Positions 25,274 to 33,352 of a stretch of DNA of 64,000 nucleotides are shown piece after piece. Under the pieces are notes generated by a model. The model saw only the letters and a list, made by a program, of their open reading frames with translations, had not been told where the DNA came from and made no database searches. Position 1 is the first letter of the stretch. Every line of letters starts with the position of its first letter. The DNA is from JBBBNV01 sp037137075 (GTDB lineage: Bacteria; Bacillota; Bacilli; Paenibacillales; NBRC-103111), in assembly GCF_037137075.1 (NCBI RefSeq), contig NZ_JBBBNV010000005.1, positions 62,001 to 126,000 on the forward strand. The letters run 5' to 3'. The translations under genes were made by a program, and so were the position numbers.

Positions 25274-26146
25274 ATGAAGCATTCTGCAGGAGAACGAGCC
25301 TTTGATGTCATAAACATGGTGCTGCTGGCCGTGTGTCTTCTTTTATGCCTGGCGCCGTTTCTGCATATCGTATCGATCTCGCTCAGCTCGAACGAGCCGA
25401 TTATGTCGGGGACGGTTACGATTTTTCCGGTGGACCTGAATTTCGAGGCGTACAGCCGGGTGCTGGCGGACGAAGCGATGCTGAAGTCGCTTGGGCTTAC
25501 GGTAATGCTGACCGTCATCTTCACAGTGTCCTGCATGACTATGACGATACTGGCCGCATATCCGCTGACCAAGACGGAGCTGAAGGGCCGCAAGCCGATA
25601 ATGTATCTTATCGTATTTACGATGTTTTTCAGCGGAGGTATTATTCCGGAATATATTCTCATTAAGCAGCTCGGGCTGGTCAATTCGATCGGATCGCTAA
25701 TTTTGCCGCTGCTCATTAACCCGTTCTACCTCATCATTCTGATTTCGTTCTTCAATTCCATTCCAAAAAGCCTGGAGGAGTCCGCCGAGCTGGACGGCAG
25801 CAGCCACTTCGGCACCCTGCTTCGAATTGTTCTGCCGCTGTCGATGCCTGCGGTGGCGACGCTGAGCCTGTTCTATGCGGTGAACCGATGGAACGGCTTT
25901 ATGGATTCGCTGTTCTACATCAGCAAGCCGGAGCTGTACCCGCTGCAGCTGAAGCTGTATCAGCAAATTATGAACAGTATGGCCTCGGATGTGATGCAGA
26001 TGGAAGGATCGCAAATCGTGCAGATATTGCCGGAAAGCCTGAAGGCGGCCAGCATCGTGTTTGCGACTGTACCGATTCTGATTGTGTATCCTTGGCTGCA
26101 GCGGTATTTCGTCTCCGGAATTATGATTGGCTCGGTAAAGGGATGA
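25274..26146 (+). CDS. CUT1 sugar ABC permease, LplC type (locus 2)
   Basis: This 290-residue membrane subunit has six helices, the EAA loop EESAELDGSSHFGTLLRIVLPL and the LplC-like ending LIVYPWLQRYFVSGIMIGSVKG. The ATG follows GGAGGGC; the TTG one codon earlier is less likely. It is separated by 26 bases from its partner. After it a 229-base gap, including a tandem ACCGCATA repeat near 26153, precedes the enzyme genes. Confidence 0.9.
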   Translation: MKHSAGERAFDVINMVLLAVCLLLCLAPFLHIVSISLSSNEPIMSGTVTIFPVDLNFEAYSRVLADEAMLKSLGLTVMLTVIFTVSCMTMTILAAYPLTKTELKGRKPIMYLIVFTMFFSGGIIPEYILIKQLGLVNSIGSLILPLLINPFYLIILISFFNSIPKSLEESAELDGSSHFGTLLRIVLPLSMPAVATLSLFYAVNRWNGFMDSLFYISKPELYPLQLKLYQQIMNSMASDVMQMEGSQIVQILPESLKAASIVFATVPILIVYPWLQRYFVSGIMIGSVKG

Positions 26147-26375
26147 AGGGTAACCGCATAACCGCATAACCGGGGAGGCCGCCCCCTATGAAGCGGTGCT
26201 GGATTGGGATTCGCAGTAGCGCTTAAACAGGCTTTTTATGAATCCTATGCTCCATGGCAAATCCGGCGGCGGTTTTGGCAATTGACGCGGACGCGGAGTT
26301 CGCAAATAAAGTGCTTCCAAACTACCTGTGAAGCGGTGTATGATGGGTACAAGCGGGAACAAGGAGGAGACGTGA

Positions 26376-27323
26376 GTGTTGGATAAAGGAGACTATTCGT
26401 TCTCAACATGCTGGAATATTAAGCGGCATACGACGGGACGCAGTATGATTGAGGAAATCAAGGAGCTGGGCTTTCGTTATGTGGAGCTTAATTATAATGT
26501 GACCGATGCGTTTATGGAAACGATTGAGCCGATGATCGAGCAGGGGGAGATCGGCGTGTCCAGTGTACACAACGTGTTTCCGTTTATTGCGGATAAGGAT
26601 TACGATACCGATTCGGTTATGCTCGGCTTTGATGATGAGGCCAAGCGCCGCCGTTCCGTCGAGCTGCTCATCCGTTCCATGGAATACGCGCACCGGTACG
26701 GAGCGAAAGCGGTGGTTGTTCATCCCGGGGAGGTCCCGTTCGATTACAATATTGACTCGGACCTGAAGAAGCTGTACCGTGAGTTTGGCAAGGATTCACC
26801 GGAATACCGCAAGCTGTGGCAGGAGATGTCCGAACGGAGGGAGCGGTTAAGCCCGCTGTACGCAGGACGTATCCGGGACAGTCTGGAGCAGGCGTGCGAG
26901 GCTGCGGCGAAGAAGGGCTGGAATGTGGCGCTTGGCATTGAGACGCGATCCCGCTGCTACCAGATGCCATCGCTGATGGAGGCCAAGTCGATATGTGAAG
27001 GCTTAAAGGGAGCGCCGGTGTATCTGTGGTATGATATCGGTCATGCAATGATGATGGATAGGATGGGATTGTACGATAATTTGGCCGAATTGCGCGAGGT
27101 TAAGCGCTTAATCTATGGCGTGCACATCCATGAAACGCTGGAGCTGTCGGATCATTGGTGCCCGTATGTGCACAGCAAGGACTTGTCCTACTTCGATCAT
27201 TTCCTGGAAGCGATTGATTATGCCCAGGTGAAGGTGTATGAGCTGAAGGCTGCCTGCCAGCCGGATGAAATTCATGAAAGCCATAACCTCATTACGGGGA
27301 AAATCAAGGCCATGAAAGGGTGA
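26376..27323 (+). CDS. Sugar phosphate isomerase/epimerase-family TIM barrel
   Basis: This 315-residue protein of the AP-endonuclease-2/xylose-isomerase-like fold has strands carrying metal-ligand candidates: VELNYN, SSVHNVF, VVVHPGEV, LGIETRSR, WYDIGHAMMM and YGVHIHE. Enzymes of this group interconvert sugars or keto-sugars with a divalent metal. The start is GTG, eight bases after AGGAGG. It is the first of three tightly packed genes (gap of two bases, then a gap of five), so it probably processes the glycan fragments taken up by the transporter. The exact substrate is unknown. Confidence 0.85.
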   Translation: MLDKGDYSFSTCWNIKRHTTGRSMIEEIKELGFRYVELNYNVTDAFMETIEPMIEQGEIGVSSVHNVFPFIADKDYDTDSVMLGFDDEAKRRRSVELLIRSMEYAHRYGAKAVVVHPGEVPFDYNIDSDLKKLYREFGKDSPEYRKLWQEMSERRERLSPLYAGRIRDSLEQACEAAAKKGWNVALGIETRSRCYQMPSLMEAKSICEGLKGAPVYLWYDIGHAMMMDRMGLYDNLAELREVKRLIYGVHIHETLELSDHWCPYVHSKDLSYFDHFLEAIDYAQVKVYELKAACQPDEIHESHNLITGKIKAMKG

Positions 27324-27325
27324 GC

Positions 27326-28042
27326 ATGATGAATCGGGACGTGCTTGTTCAGCCGCTTGCGGATGCGGACCGGGAGCTGGCTGAGGCTGTTGCGCCGGTG
27401 CTTTGCTTTGACCGGGCGGAGCCGTTCTATCCGGTCCGGGTCGGTGTAACGGTGCTGCGGGAGGCGGGCCCGTCCCCTTCCTTCCGGCGATCGTTTGCTT
27501 TTCATGATTCGCAGCTGGCTGCGATTGTGGAGTATGCAATTTATTGGGATTATGATATTCAGCATTTGTATGAGCTGGAGCACGTCTGGGTGTATGTCGG
27601 CCGGGACGGGCAGGTGCTGGATTGTGAAGCCAGCTTCCACGGCAAATTCCTGAGAGGGCTTTGGCAGGATCGCCGCAATCTGGTTGAGAACCGCCATGTC
27701 CGGCTGTATTCCCAGCCGGGCAAGCATGCGTTTTTGCCGGATCCCGGGCTGTTCGAGCTGGTGCCCGGTTTTTTGGAAGCGTGCGGGGTGAATGCGGGGC
27801 TTGACGGTGTTACCGTGCCGGCAATGATCCAAGACCGGGTCAAGGTTGGTGACAGCGATCACCGTCTGGTTCGCAGCTATTTGCAGACGCTGGCCTTTGA
27901 GCCGGCTATGGTTTTCGAGGAATACCGGATTCCGCAGGAGCTGCTGGTTTCTTGGCCGGCGCTGCTGGCTGAAATTCCGGAACGGCTGGAGGCCGAATTA
28001 GAGAAGCTGCGCAAACAGGACAGCATGGGAGACAAGGAGTGA
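27326..28042 (+). CDS. Conserved-looking protein of unknown function in glycan locus 2
   Basis: This protein of about 238 residues has no signal peptide or membrane segment. It is rich in aromatic and histidine residues (AIYWDYDIQHLYELEHVWVYVG, ASFHGKFLRG), a pattern reminiscent of metal- or sugar-binding beta proteins, but I cannot name a family with confidence. It is packed between the isomerase and the lyase-like gene, which suggests a role in breakdown of the same substrate. The start is ATG at 27326 or 27329, after AAAGGGTGA. Confidence 0.72.
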   Translation: MMNRDVLVQPLADADRELAEAVAPVLCFDRAEPFYPVRVGVTVLREAGPSPSFRRSFAFHDSQLAAIVEYAIYWDYDIQHLYELEHVWVYVGRDGQVLDCEASFHGKFLRGLWQDRRNLVENRHVRLYSQPGKHAFLPDPGLFELVPGFLEACGVNAGLDGVTVPAMIQDRVKVGDSDHRLVRSYLQTLAFEPAMVFEEYRIPQELLVSWPALLAEIPERLEAELEKLRKQDSMGDKE

Positions 28043-28047
28043 GGGGC

Positions 28048-29787
28048 ATGGACGCAATTTACGCGAGGCTGGTCCAGCTTAATGATGAATGGACAGAACA
28101 ATTTCTGGAGAAGCAGGTAAACGACCCGGCGTCCAAATATAACGGGGGAATTATGGATGCTACAGGCATCCCTCGCCCGAATCATGGGGGAACCCCGAGT
28201 GTCATGGCTGTGTGGGCATGCGCTCTGGCGGGCCCGGATTCCCGGTATTACCGCGACGGGAAGCTGCTGCAGGCGCTGGATAAGGCGGCTGATTTTATTT
28301 TGAACCGGCAGCATGCGGATGGAACCGTGTCGCTGGGGTCCACCAATTTCAATTCCCCGCCGGATACAGCTTTTGTCGTTGGCGGCTTGACCCAGGTGTA
28401 CCGGCTGCTGGAGGGCATGGACCGGGAAAACATAAAGCCAGTAGCAGCAAAGCTGAGGCTGTTCCTGGAGCGTACTATTCCGGCTATGCTGACCGGCGGC
28501 TGCCATACGCCGAACCACCGCTGGGTCATTACGGCGGCACTGGCGCTGTTATATGAGATTTTTGGTCTGCCTGCGCTTGTGGAGCGTGCGGAGGAATGGC
28601 TGGCGGAAGGCATGGATATTACAGCAGACGGAGAATGGACAGAGCGCAGCAACGGCATCTACAACGCCGTAAGCGATATCGCTCTTTATTTTACGGCCCG
28701 TATTTTCGGCAAGCCGGAGCTGCTGGATACCGTACGGCGCAATCTGAAGATGATGGCATATTTGGTTCATCCATCCGGCGAGGTTGTGACCGATTATTCG
28801 GGACGCCAGGATTTCGGTCAGATGTCCAGCCTGGCCAATTATTTATACGTGTACCGGCTGATGGCCGCTTATGACCGTGATCCGCAGTTCGCCGCCCTGT
28901 CCGACTATGCCGGATCGTTCGTGACGCATCCTGAGGCGGTCAACAATAACGCGCTGCTCGGGTTTTTACTGTATCCGGAAATGGAGATTTCCGATGTTCC
29001 GCGGGAAGCCTTGCCCAAACGGTACAACAAGACGCTGAATCTGGATTACCCGATCGACAGCAATTTGTTGCAGGCGAAGCAGGCCGGGCACCATATGCAG
29101 ATTGAGCACAGCAGCATGCATGTGGCCTTCGGAGCGCCGGTTATACGTATTCGCGAGGAGCAGACGAGCGTAACGGTGATGAGCAGAACGCCGTCGTTCT
29201 TTTCGCTGCGGCACGGCAAGGTCCGTTTGCTAGGAGTGAAGCTGACGTCGGCCTTTTCCCCCGGCGTGGTCAAGTTTGATCAGCTGACTGTGCAGGACGA
29301 CCAGTATGAATTCAGCACCTGCCTGCAAAAGGGCTATAACGGCCCTATTCCGCGCGCGCACTTGCCGGAGCATGTAACGGGCGGAGCGGACATCAGCCCA
29401 TGGTACTTGCTGCCGCATCAGCATCGGTCGAAGACACATGTTCAGACTCATGAGCTGAACGCTGTAGTGACTCAAGAAGAAGACGGCTGGTCGATCCGCA
29501 TCCGTTCGGATGAGCGGGAGGATGTATGCGCTCAGCTTACATTTATTTTGGGGTCGGAGGGCCAATTGACCGGAGACGACGTGCAGGCTGCCGGTGAAGA
29601 TAAGTATTTCTTGAAGAGCGGCAGCGCTGTTTATTCAGTCGGGGACGATGCCATTGAAATCGGCTCCGGGGCCTGGGACCATCATATTCCCGTGCTGCGC
29701 GAGGATCATCATGCCGCAGGCTGCATCTATGTACATGTGAATCTGGTTACTCCGTTTGACCATACCTTTACAATCACGCTGAAGTAA
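28048..29787 (+). CDS. Polysaccharide lyase / heparinase II-III-like enzyme (cytoplasmic)
   Basis: This protein of about 579 residues has an N-terminal alpha/alpha-toroid half (to about residue 330) and a beta-sandwich C-terminal half. The blocks GGCHTPNHRWVITAALALLYEIFG and RSNGIYNAVSDIALYFTARIFG place an asparagine-histidine pair and helices where toroid lyases keep their catalytic groove. There is no signal peptide, so it should act on oligosaccharides already imported. The start is ATG eight bases after AAGGAG; the GTG three codons upstream overlaps that site. It ends the locus before a strong terminator. Lyase chemistry is inferred from fold and motifs. Confidence 0.72.
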   Translation: MDAIYARLVQLNDEWTEQFLEKQVNDPASKYNGGIMDATGIPRPNHGGTPSVMAVWACALAGPDSRYYRDGKLLQALDKAADFILNRQHADGTVSLGSTNFNSPPDTAFVVGGLTQVYRLLEGMDRENIKPVAAKLRLFLERTIPAMLTGGCHTPNHRWVITAALALLYEIFGLPALVERAEEWLAEGMDITADGEWTERSNGIYNAVSDIALYFTARIFGKPELLDTVRRNLKMMAYLVHPSGEVVTDYSGRQDFGQMSSLANYLYVYRLMAAYDRDPQFAALSDYAGSFVTHPEAVNNNALLGFLLYPEMEISDVPREALPKRYNKTLNLDYPIDSNLLQAKQAGHHMQIEHSSMHVAFGAPVIRIREEQTSVTVMSRTPSFFSLRHGKVRLLGVKLTSAFSPGVVKFDQLTVQDDQYEFSTCLQKGYNGPIPRAHLPEHVTGGADISPWYLLPHQHRSKTHVQTHELNAVVTQEEDGWSIRIRSDEREDVCAQLTFILGSEGQLTGDDVQAAGEDKYFLKSGSAVYSVGDDAIEIGSGAWDHHIPVLREDHHAAGCIYVHVNLVTPFDHTFTITLK

Positions 29788-29912
29788 CCGGAGGCAGCAT
29801 GGCGATGATGTAATCAAGGCGCTGGGAGCGAAACCAATCCTTTACAGGGAAACAGCGCAGCAAGTCTTTTAGATCATAAAGCATCAAGCCTTCTCATGAC
29901 GGCTGAACGGCA

Positions 29913-29974
29913 AGCAGCGGTTTTTCCTTTTGCGGTAGCATCCTCACCGCAACGGAAAAACCGCTGTTTTTTCA
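29913..29974. terminator. Strong bidirectional terminator after glycan locus 2
   Basis: AGCAGCGGTTTTTCC-TTTTGCGGT pairs with ACCGCAAC-GGAAAAACCGCTGTT around an eight-base loop, with T-runs on both strands. From here to 30226 I see no gene or other signal. Confidence 0.88.
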
Positions 29975-30226
29975 CTGAGCTTAATTCAATTAGGTACAGA
30001 GTGCGACCTGTTCTGGAGAAGCGAAGCATTCGCCTTTGTTTCCGGGTTTCACCCTGGGAGGAGGTGTTTACAGAAATCTGAAACCGGCAGCGATTGTTCG
30101 GAAAATCAGGTCGCACGGCGCCCTTTTCTGAGAAGTATCGCTCAACTTCTAATAGCTATACAATCAGGTAAGCTCGGCATGCGGTGACGGGTACAAGAAG
30201 GAAGCTGCGGCAGCCGGCAGAGGATA

Positions 30227-30787
30227 TTAACGCGGTTGAATCGTCGGGTAGTCATACACGATTGGCTCGTCAAAGGTGACGTAATCGAGATTGACCATCA
30301 GCAGCAAGTAGCGCATGCCTGTTTTGGGATCGCTGATGATGATGTGATCGCGTCCGGCCGCCTCGATAATGCCGCGGAAAATTTTGGCGTTCCACTCGGA
30401 GTTATTTTCATAGGTCATATAAAAGGTGCCCAGCTTGCCGCGGTTCAGACGTAAAATATTTTCAATGTACGATTGCTCCAGAGGCAGCTGGCCGGAAACG
30501 GAAGGCGCAGGCGCGGACATGGCCGTAGGCATCATCGGCGAACTCATTTGCTGTACGGTAGGCATCGTGGACGCGGGCATTCCGGGCATCATCGGCATTC
30601 CGGGCATCATCGGCATTCCGCTGCCCATTGGCATTCCGGTTCCCATCGGCATCCCGGTTCCCATTGGCATTCCGCTGCCCATCGGCATACCTGACGGAAC
30701 GGAGGTTCCGGCCGGCAAGGTGGCGCTTCCCGGCATGCTGTATGGCATAGGTGTGTTCATTCCCGGTCTGAAGTTAGATGCTAACAT
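30227..30787 (-). CDS. gerQ: Spore coat/germination protein GerQ
   Basis: This 186-residue spore protein has a conserved C-terminal domain that starts at SYIENILRLNRGKLGTFYMTYE and continues with FRGIIEAAGRDHIIISDPKTGMRYLLLMVNLDYVTFDEPI. In bacilli GerQ holds the cortex hydrolase CwlJ in the spore and is cross-linked by transglutaminase. Here the N-terminal half is a methionine/glycine/proline repeat (units like GMPMGS, GMPMGT, GMPMMP) with no lysine before the conserved domain. The start chosen follows AGGAGG; a longer frame starts 13 codons earlier without one. The gene just upstream is a broken cwlJ, which suggests a former cwlJ-gerQ operon. Confidence 0.93.
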   Translation of the reverse strand: MLASNFRPGMNTPMPYSMPGSATLPAGTSVPSGMPMGSGMPMGTGMPMGTGMPMGSGMPMMPGMPMMPGMPASTMPTVQQMSSPMMPTAMSAPAPSVSGQLPLEQSYIENILRLNRGKLGTFYMTYENNSEWNAKIFRGIIEAAGRDHIIISDPKTGMRYLLLMVNLDYVTFDEPIVYDYPTIQPR

Positions 30788-30865
30788 AAGTATAGTTCCT
30801 CCTAATGAACGTGCCCTATAAGGCATCGTTGTTTTATTTCTGAATAAGCACGCTGATGTAAGCGC

Positions 30866-31237
30866 CTATTGCCTATTCGACTGATGAGCAGGCATAATCT
30901 GTTCACAGGACGGCATGGAGATATCGGACTCCCGTATGTCCATCGGTACGCTGATACAGCTGGGCCGCTTGGTATAAAGCGGGTGGCCGGTCAGAAAAAT
31001 GAGAGCGAAGGGGGCCGGGTGAATCCGGTGCACGTGAAGGACTCTGCGGGGGCCAGGGGGACATTTCTGATCATGCGACCGTTGATAGAAGCCGCCTTGG
31101 GTCATAGCCTCGAAGCCGCCGGGGTTCTGATAGCCCCTGTCGTCAATGCTGCGGATATTACTGATATCGAGACAGTCCGCCCGCATGAGCCGGCCCAAGG
31201 TCCGGGTGTGCTCCTCACGCGCCTGAATGACACTCAT
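30866..31237 (-). pseudogene. cwlJ: Decayed spore cortex hydrolase gene (cwlJ remnant)
   Basis: The frame starts like CwlJ (MSVIQAREEHTRTLGRLMRA), then jumps to DCLDISNIRSI and PGGFEAMTQGGFYQRSHD. Against remembered CwlJ sequences, about two dozen residues are missing in between, including the AEAEGE segment that carries the catalytic glutamate and the GNVGVNR block. After HPAPFALIF the family C-terminus resumes in another frame (DRPPALYQAAQLYQRTDGHTG..., stop near 30903), so there is a frameshift as well. It lies directly upstream of gerQ, as in cwlJ-gerQ operons. I see no intact copy in the window. Confidence 0.8.
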
Positions 31238-31297
31238 GGTTGAACAGCCTCACTTCCTTTCCGCCGTTATTCCGGCCTGTTTATAGAGCCCTGCCGT

Positions 31298-31405
31298 TCA
31301 GGCCGCTTCATGATGCTTGCGCTGTGCCTTTATACGCCAAACGATCCGCCCAGCACTGCTATCGGTGCAATAGGCATTGACCCAGTAGGCGAACTCACTA
31401 TACAT
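31298..31405 (-). CDS. Possible 35-residue small protein
   Basis: The frame MYSEFAYWVNAYCTDSSAG...RKHHEAA has a plausible composition, with an aromatic N-terminus and basic tail, and codon use like its neighbours. It lacks a clear ribosome-binding site. It lies in the 298-base gap before the cwlJ remnant. I do not recognise it, and nothing else in the gap stands out except the urtE terminator. Confidence 0.22.
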   Translation of the reverse strand: MYSEFAYWVNAYCTDSSAGRIVWRIKAQRKHHEAA

Positions 31406-31475
31406 CTTATTATGGGCACTTGTCTTTAGTTCCCGATGGCGTATCTTTTTTTAACAAATTTTTTGCAGGCCCATG

Positions 31476-31502
31476 CAAAAATCCCCCGGTCAAGCCCGAG
31501 GC
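31476..31502 (-). terminator. Terminator of the urt operon
   Basis: On the minus strand CCTCGG-GCTTGA-CCGGGG is followed by GATTTTTG, about 35 bases after the urtE stop. Confidence 0.65.
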
Positions 31503-31535
31503 CTGCTTTCAGGATCGTCCTTGGCGGGGGAGGCG

Positions 31536-32231
31536 TTAAACCGTCAGATGGCGGCGCACCTGCTCCTCGCTCAGCTCGGAGGAGCTGCCTTCGGCCGCAA
31601 TCGTGCCGCGATCCAGCACGTAGTAGTAGTCGGCGATGCGTGTGGCGAATTCAAGGCTCTGCTCGACCAGAAGCACGGCGATTTCCCGGTTGCTCTTGAT
31701 GTTCTCAATAATGCTTTCAATTAACTGCACAATAGACGGCTGAATGCCCTCCATCGGCTCATCCAGCAGAAGCACCCTAGGCTCGGACATAAGCGCCCGG
31801 GCGATGGCAAGCTGCTGCTGCTGGCCTCCGCTCAAATCGCCCCCCTTGCGGTGGAGCATTTCCTTGAGCACCGGGAACATGTCGTAGATCGACGCCGGAA
31901 TGGCGGGTTTGCGCAGCAGTCCGGCCTCATAGCCAAGCAGCAGGTTCTCTTCCACAGTCAGCTGGGCAAAAATATCCCGCCCCTGCGGCACATATCCGAT
32001 TCCGGCCTTGGCCCGTTTGTCCGGCGGAAGGGGCGTTATGTCGCGCTCGCCAAAACGGATTTCTCCCTTTTTCGGCTTTAGCAGCCCCATAATCGTTTTC
32101 ATCAGCGTCGTTTTGCCGACCCCGTTGCGGCCCATCAGGCAAACAACCTGGCCCGGCTCCAGCCGCACGTTCACATTTCGCAGGATCATGCTTTCTCCGT
32201 AACCGACTTCAAGCTGCTTGATGTTAAGCAC
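31536..32231 (-). CDS. urtE: Urea ABC transporter ATPase UrtE
   Basis: This 231-residue LivF-like ATPase energises high-affinity urea import together with UrtD. Walker A GRNGVGKT spans 34-41, the signature LSGGQ 133-137, and Walker B VLLLDE 153-158 with the catalytic E158. The GTG start overlaps the end of urtD by eight bases. It is the last gene of the urtABCDE operon and is followed by a terminator. The UrtE rather than LivF call rests on the complete five-gene order and the divergent urease operon. Confidence 0.93.
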   Translation of the reverse strand: MLNIKQLEVGYGESMILRNVNVRLEPGQVVCLMGRNGVGKTTLMKTIMGLLKPKKGEIRFGERDITPLPPDKRAKAGIGYVPQGRDIFAQLTVEENLLLGYEAGLLRKPAIPASIYDMFPVLKEMLHRKGGDLSGGQQQQLAIARALMSEPRVLLLDEPMEGIQPSIVQLIESIIENIKSNREIAVLLVEQSLEFATRIADYYYVLDRGTIAAEGSSSELSEEQVRRHLTV

Positions 32232-33030
32232 TGCGCTCCACCCGCCTTCCGAGATACACTTCCGCTACGCGGTCATCCTGCTGGATTTCGTCCATTGTCC
32301 CCTCCCGCAGCACGCTGCCTTCATGCAGGACTGTCACCTTGCGGGCAAATTGGCGGACGAATTCCATATCATGCTCCACCACAATAATGGACTGCTTGGC
32401 GGCGATTTCATGGAGCAGCTCGCCGGTTTTTTCCGTTTCCCTGTCGGTCATCCCGGCCGCCGGCTCATCGAGGAGCAGCAGCTCCGGCTCCTGCATCAGC
32501 AGCATGCCGATTTCGAGCCACTGCTTCTCCCCGTGGGAAAGCGAGCCTGCAGGAAGCGCGGCTTTGCCGTCCAGGCCAATCATTGCCAGTCGTTCGGCAA
32601 TCCGGTCGGCTTGCTCGCCGGTAAGCTTCGCGGTCAGCGTCGCCCACAAGCCGCGGGGCTGCTTCATGGACAGCTCCATATTCTCAAGCACCGTAAGCTG
32701 GGCAAAAATCGAAGGGGCCTGGAATTTGCGGCCAATTCCAAGCTGGGCGATTTGATGCTCCTGCTGCCGGGACAGATCAATATGCCGCCGGAACAGGATG
32801 GTGCCCTTGGACGGCTTCACTTTGCCGCAGATAACATCCAGCAGGGTTGTTTTGCCTGCGCCGTTGGGCCCGATCAGAAACCGCAGCTCGCCCTTGTCGA
32901 GTGAAAAGTTCAGCTTCTGAATCGCCTTGAAGCCGTCGAAGCTGACCTCAAGCTGATCGCTTGCCAGCAGCTTGCCTTCCGCTGCGGCTGCAGTATGGCC
33001 TTCGGCGGGATGGGGGGCTGTGCTATTCAT
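32224..33030 (-). CDS. urtD: Urea ABC transporter ATPase UrtD
   Basis: This 268-residue LivG-like ATPase has a polar alanine-rich N-terminal extension of about 22 residues. Walker A GPNGAGKT is at 54-61, the signature LSHGE at 164-168 (the SHGEKQWLEIGM block is typical of UrtD) and Walker B LLLLDE at 184-189. The ATG follows AAGGAGG. It is separated from urtC by 322 bases containing a large hairpin, unlike the tight spacing elsewhere in the operon, and is coupled to urtE. Confidence 0.94.
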   Translation of the reverse strand: MNSTAPHPAEGHTAAAAEGKLLASDQLEVSFDGFKAIQKLNFSLDKGELRFLIGPNGAGKTTLLDVICGKVKPSKGTILFRRHIDLSRQQEHQIAQLGIGRKFQAPSIFAQLTVLENMELSMKQPRGLWATLTAKLTGEQADRIAERLAMIGLDGKAALPAGSLSHGEKQWLEIGMLLMQEPELLLLDEPAAGMTDRETEKTGELLHEIAAKQSIIVVEHDMEFVRQFARKVTVLHEGSVLREGTMDEIQQDDRVAEVYLGRRVERSA

Positions 33031-33130
33031 GGTTGATTCCTCCTTAAATAGTCGGCCGGATGTCCGGCGGTCGGGTGATGATCAATGGCAAGGCGATGTA
33101 AAACGAGTAATCTATGGCTAGAAATCCGGT

Positions 33131-33195
33131 GAAAAAAGTCAACTGTTTGTGGTCAGAGTGGGGCTCCACTCGCCGTTCGCAGCCTGACTTTTTTC
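33131..33195. terminator. Large hairpin between urtC and urtD
   Basis: GAAAAAAGTCA (33131-33141) is the perfect inverted complement of TGACTTTTTTC (33185-33195), and GAGTGG/CCACTC forms an inner stem. Read in the urt direction it is a stem ending in a T-run, so it could partly terminate between urtC and urtD. The remainder of the 322-base gap shows no gene or promoter I can support. Confidence 0.6.
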
Positions 33196-33352
33196 CATTT
33201 TAAGCCTCAAGTTGCGGCACTGCGTGGCGGTCGGTCGATCGAACCCCACTCATCGCAAAAGATCCTTCTGCAAGGGCAATGGCTTGCGCTGTTCCACTTC
33301 ATCCCGCACTCCGGCTATGTTTGTCACTTGTCACGATACGTCCAAGACCATC

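Noticed and set aside
30473..30694. Plus-strand repeat frame rich in histidine and glycine opposite gerQ
   Set aside because: It is the antisense of the GMPM repeats of gerQ, an effect of the repeated DNA and not a gene.
31355..31405. Tiny minus-strand frame MPIAPIAVLGGSFGV
   Set aside because: Only 15 codons and no ribosome-binding site; chance is the simpler explanation.
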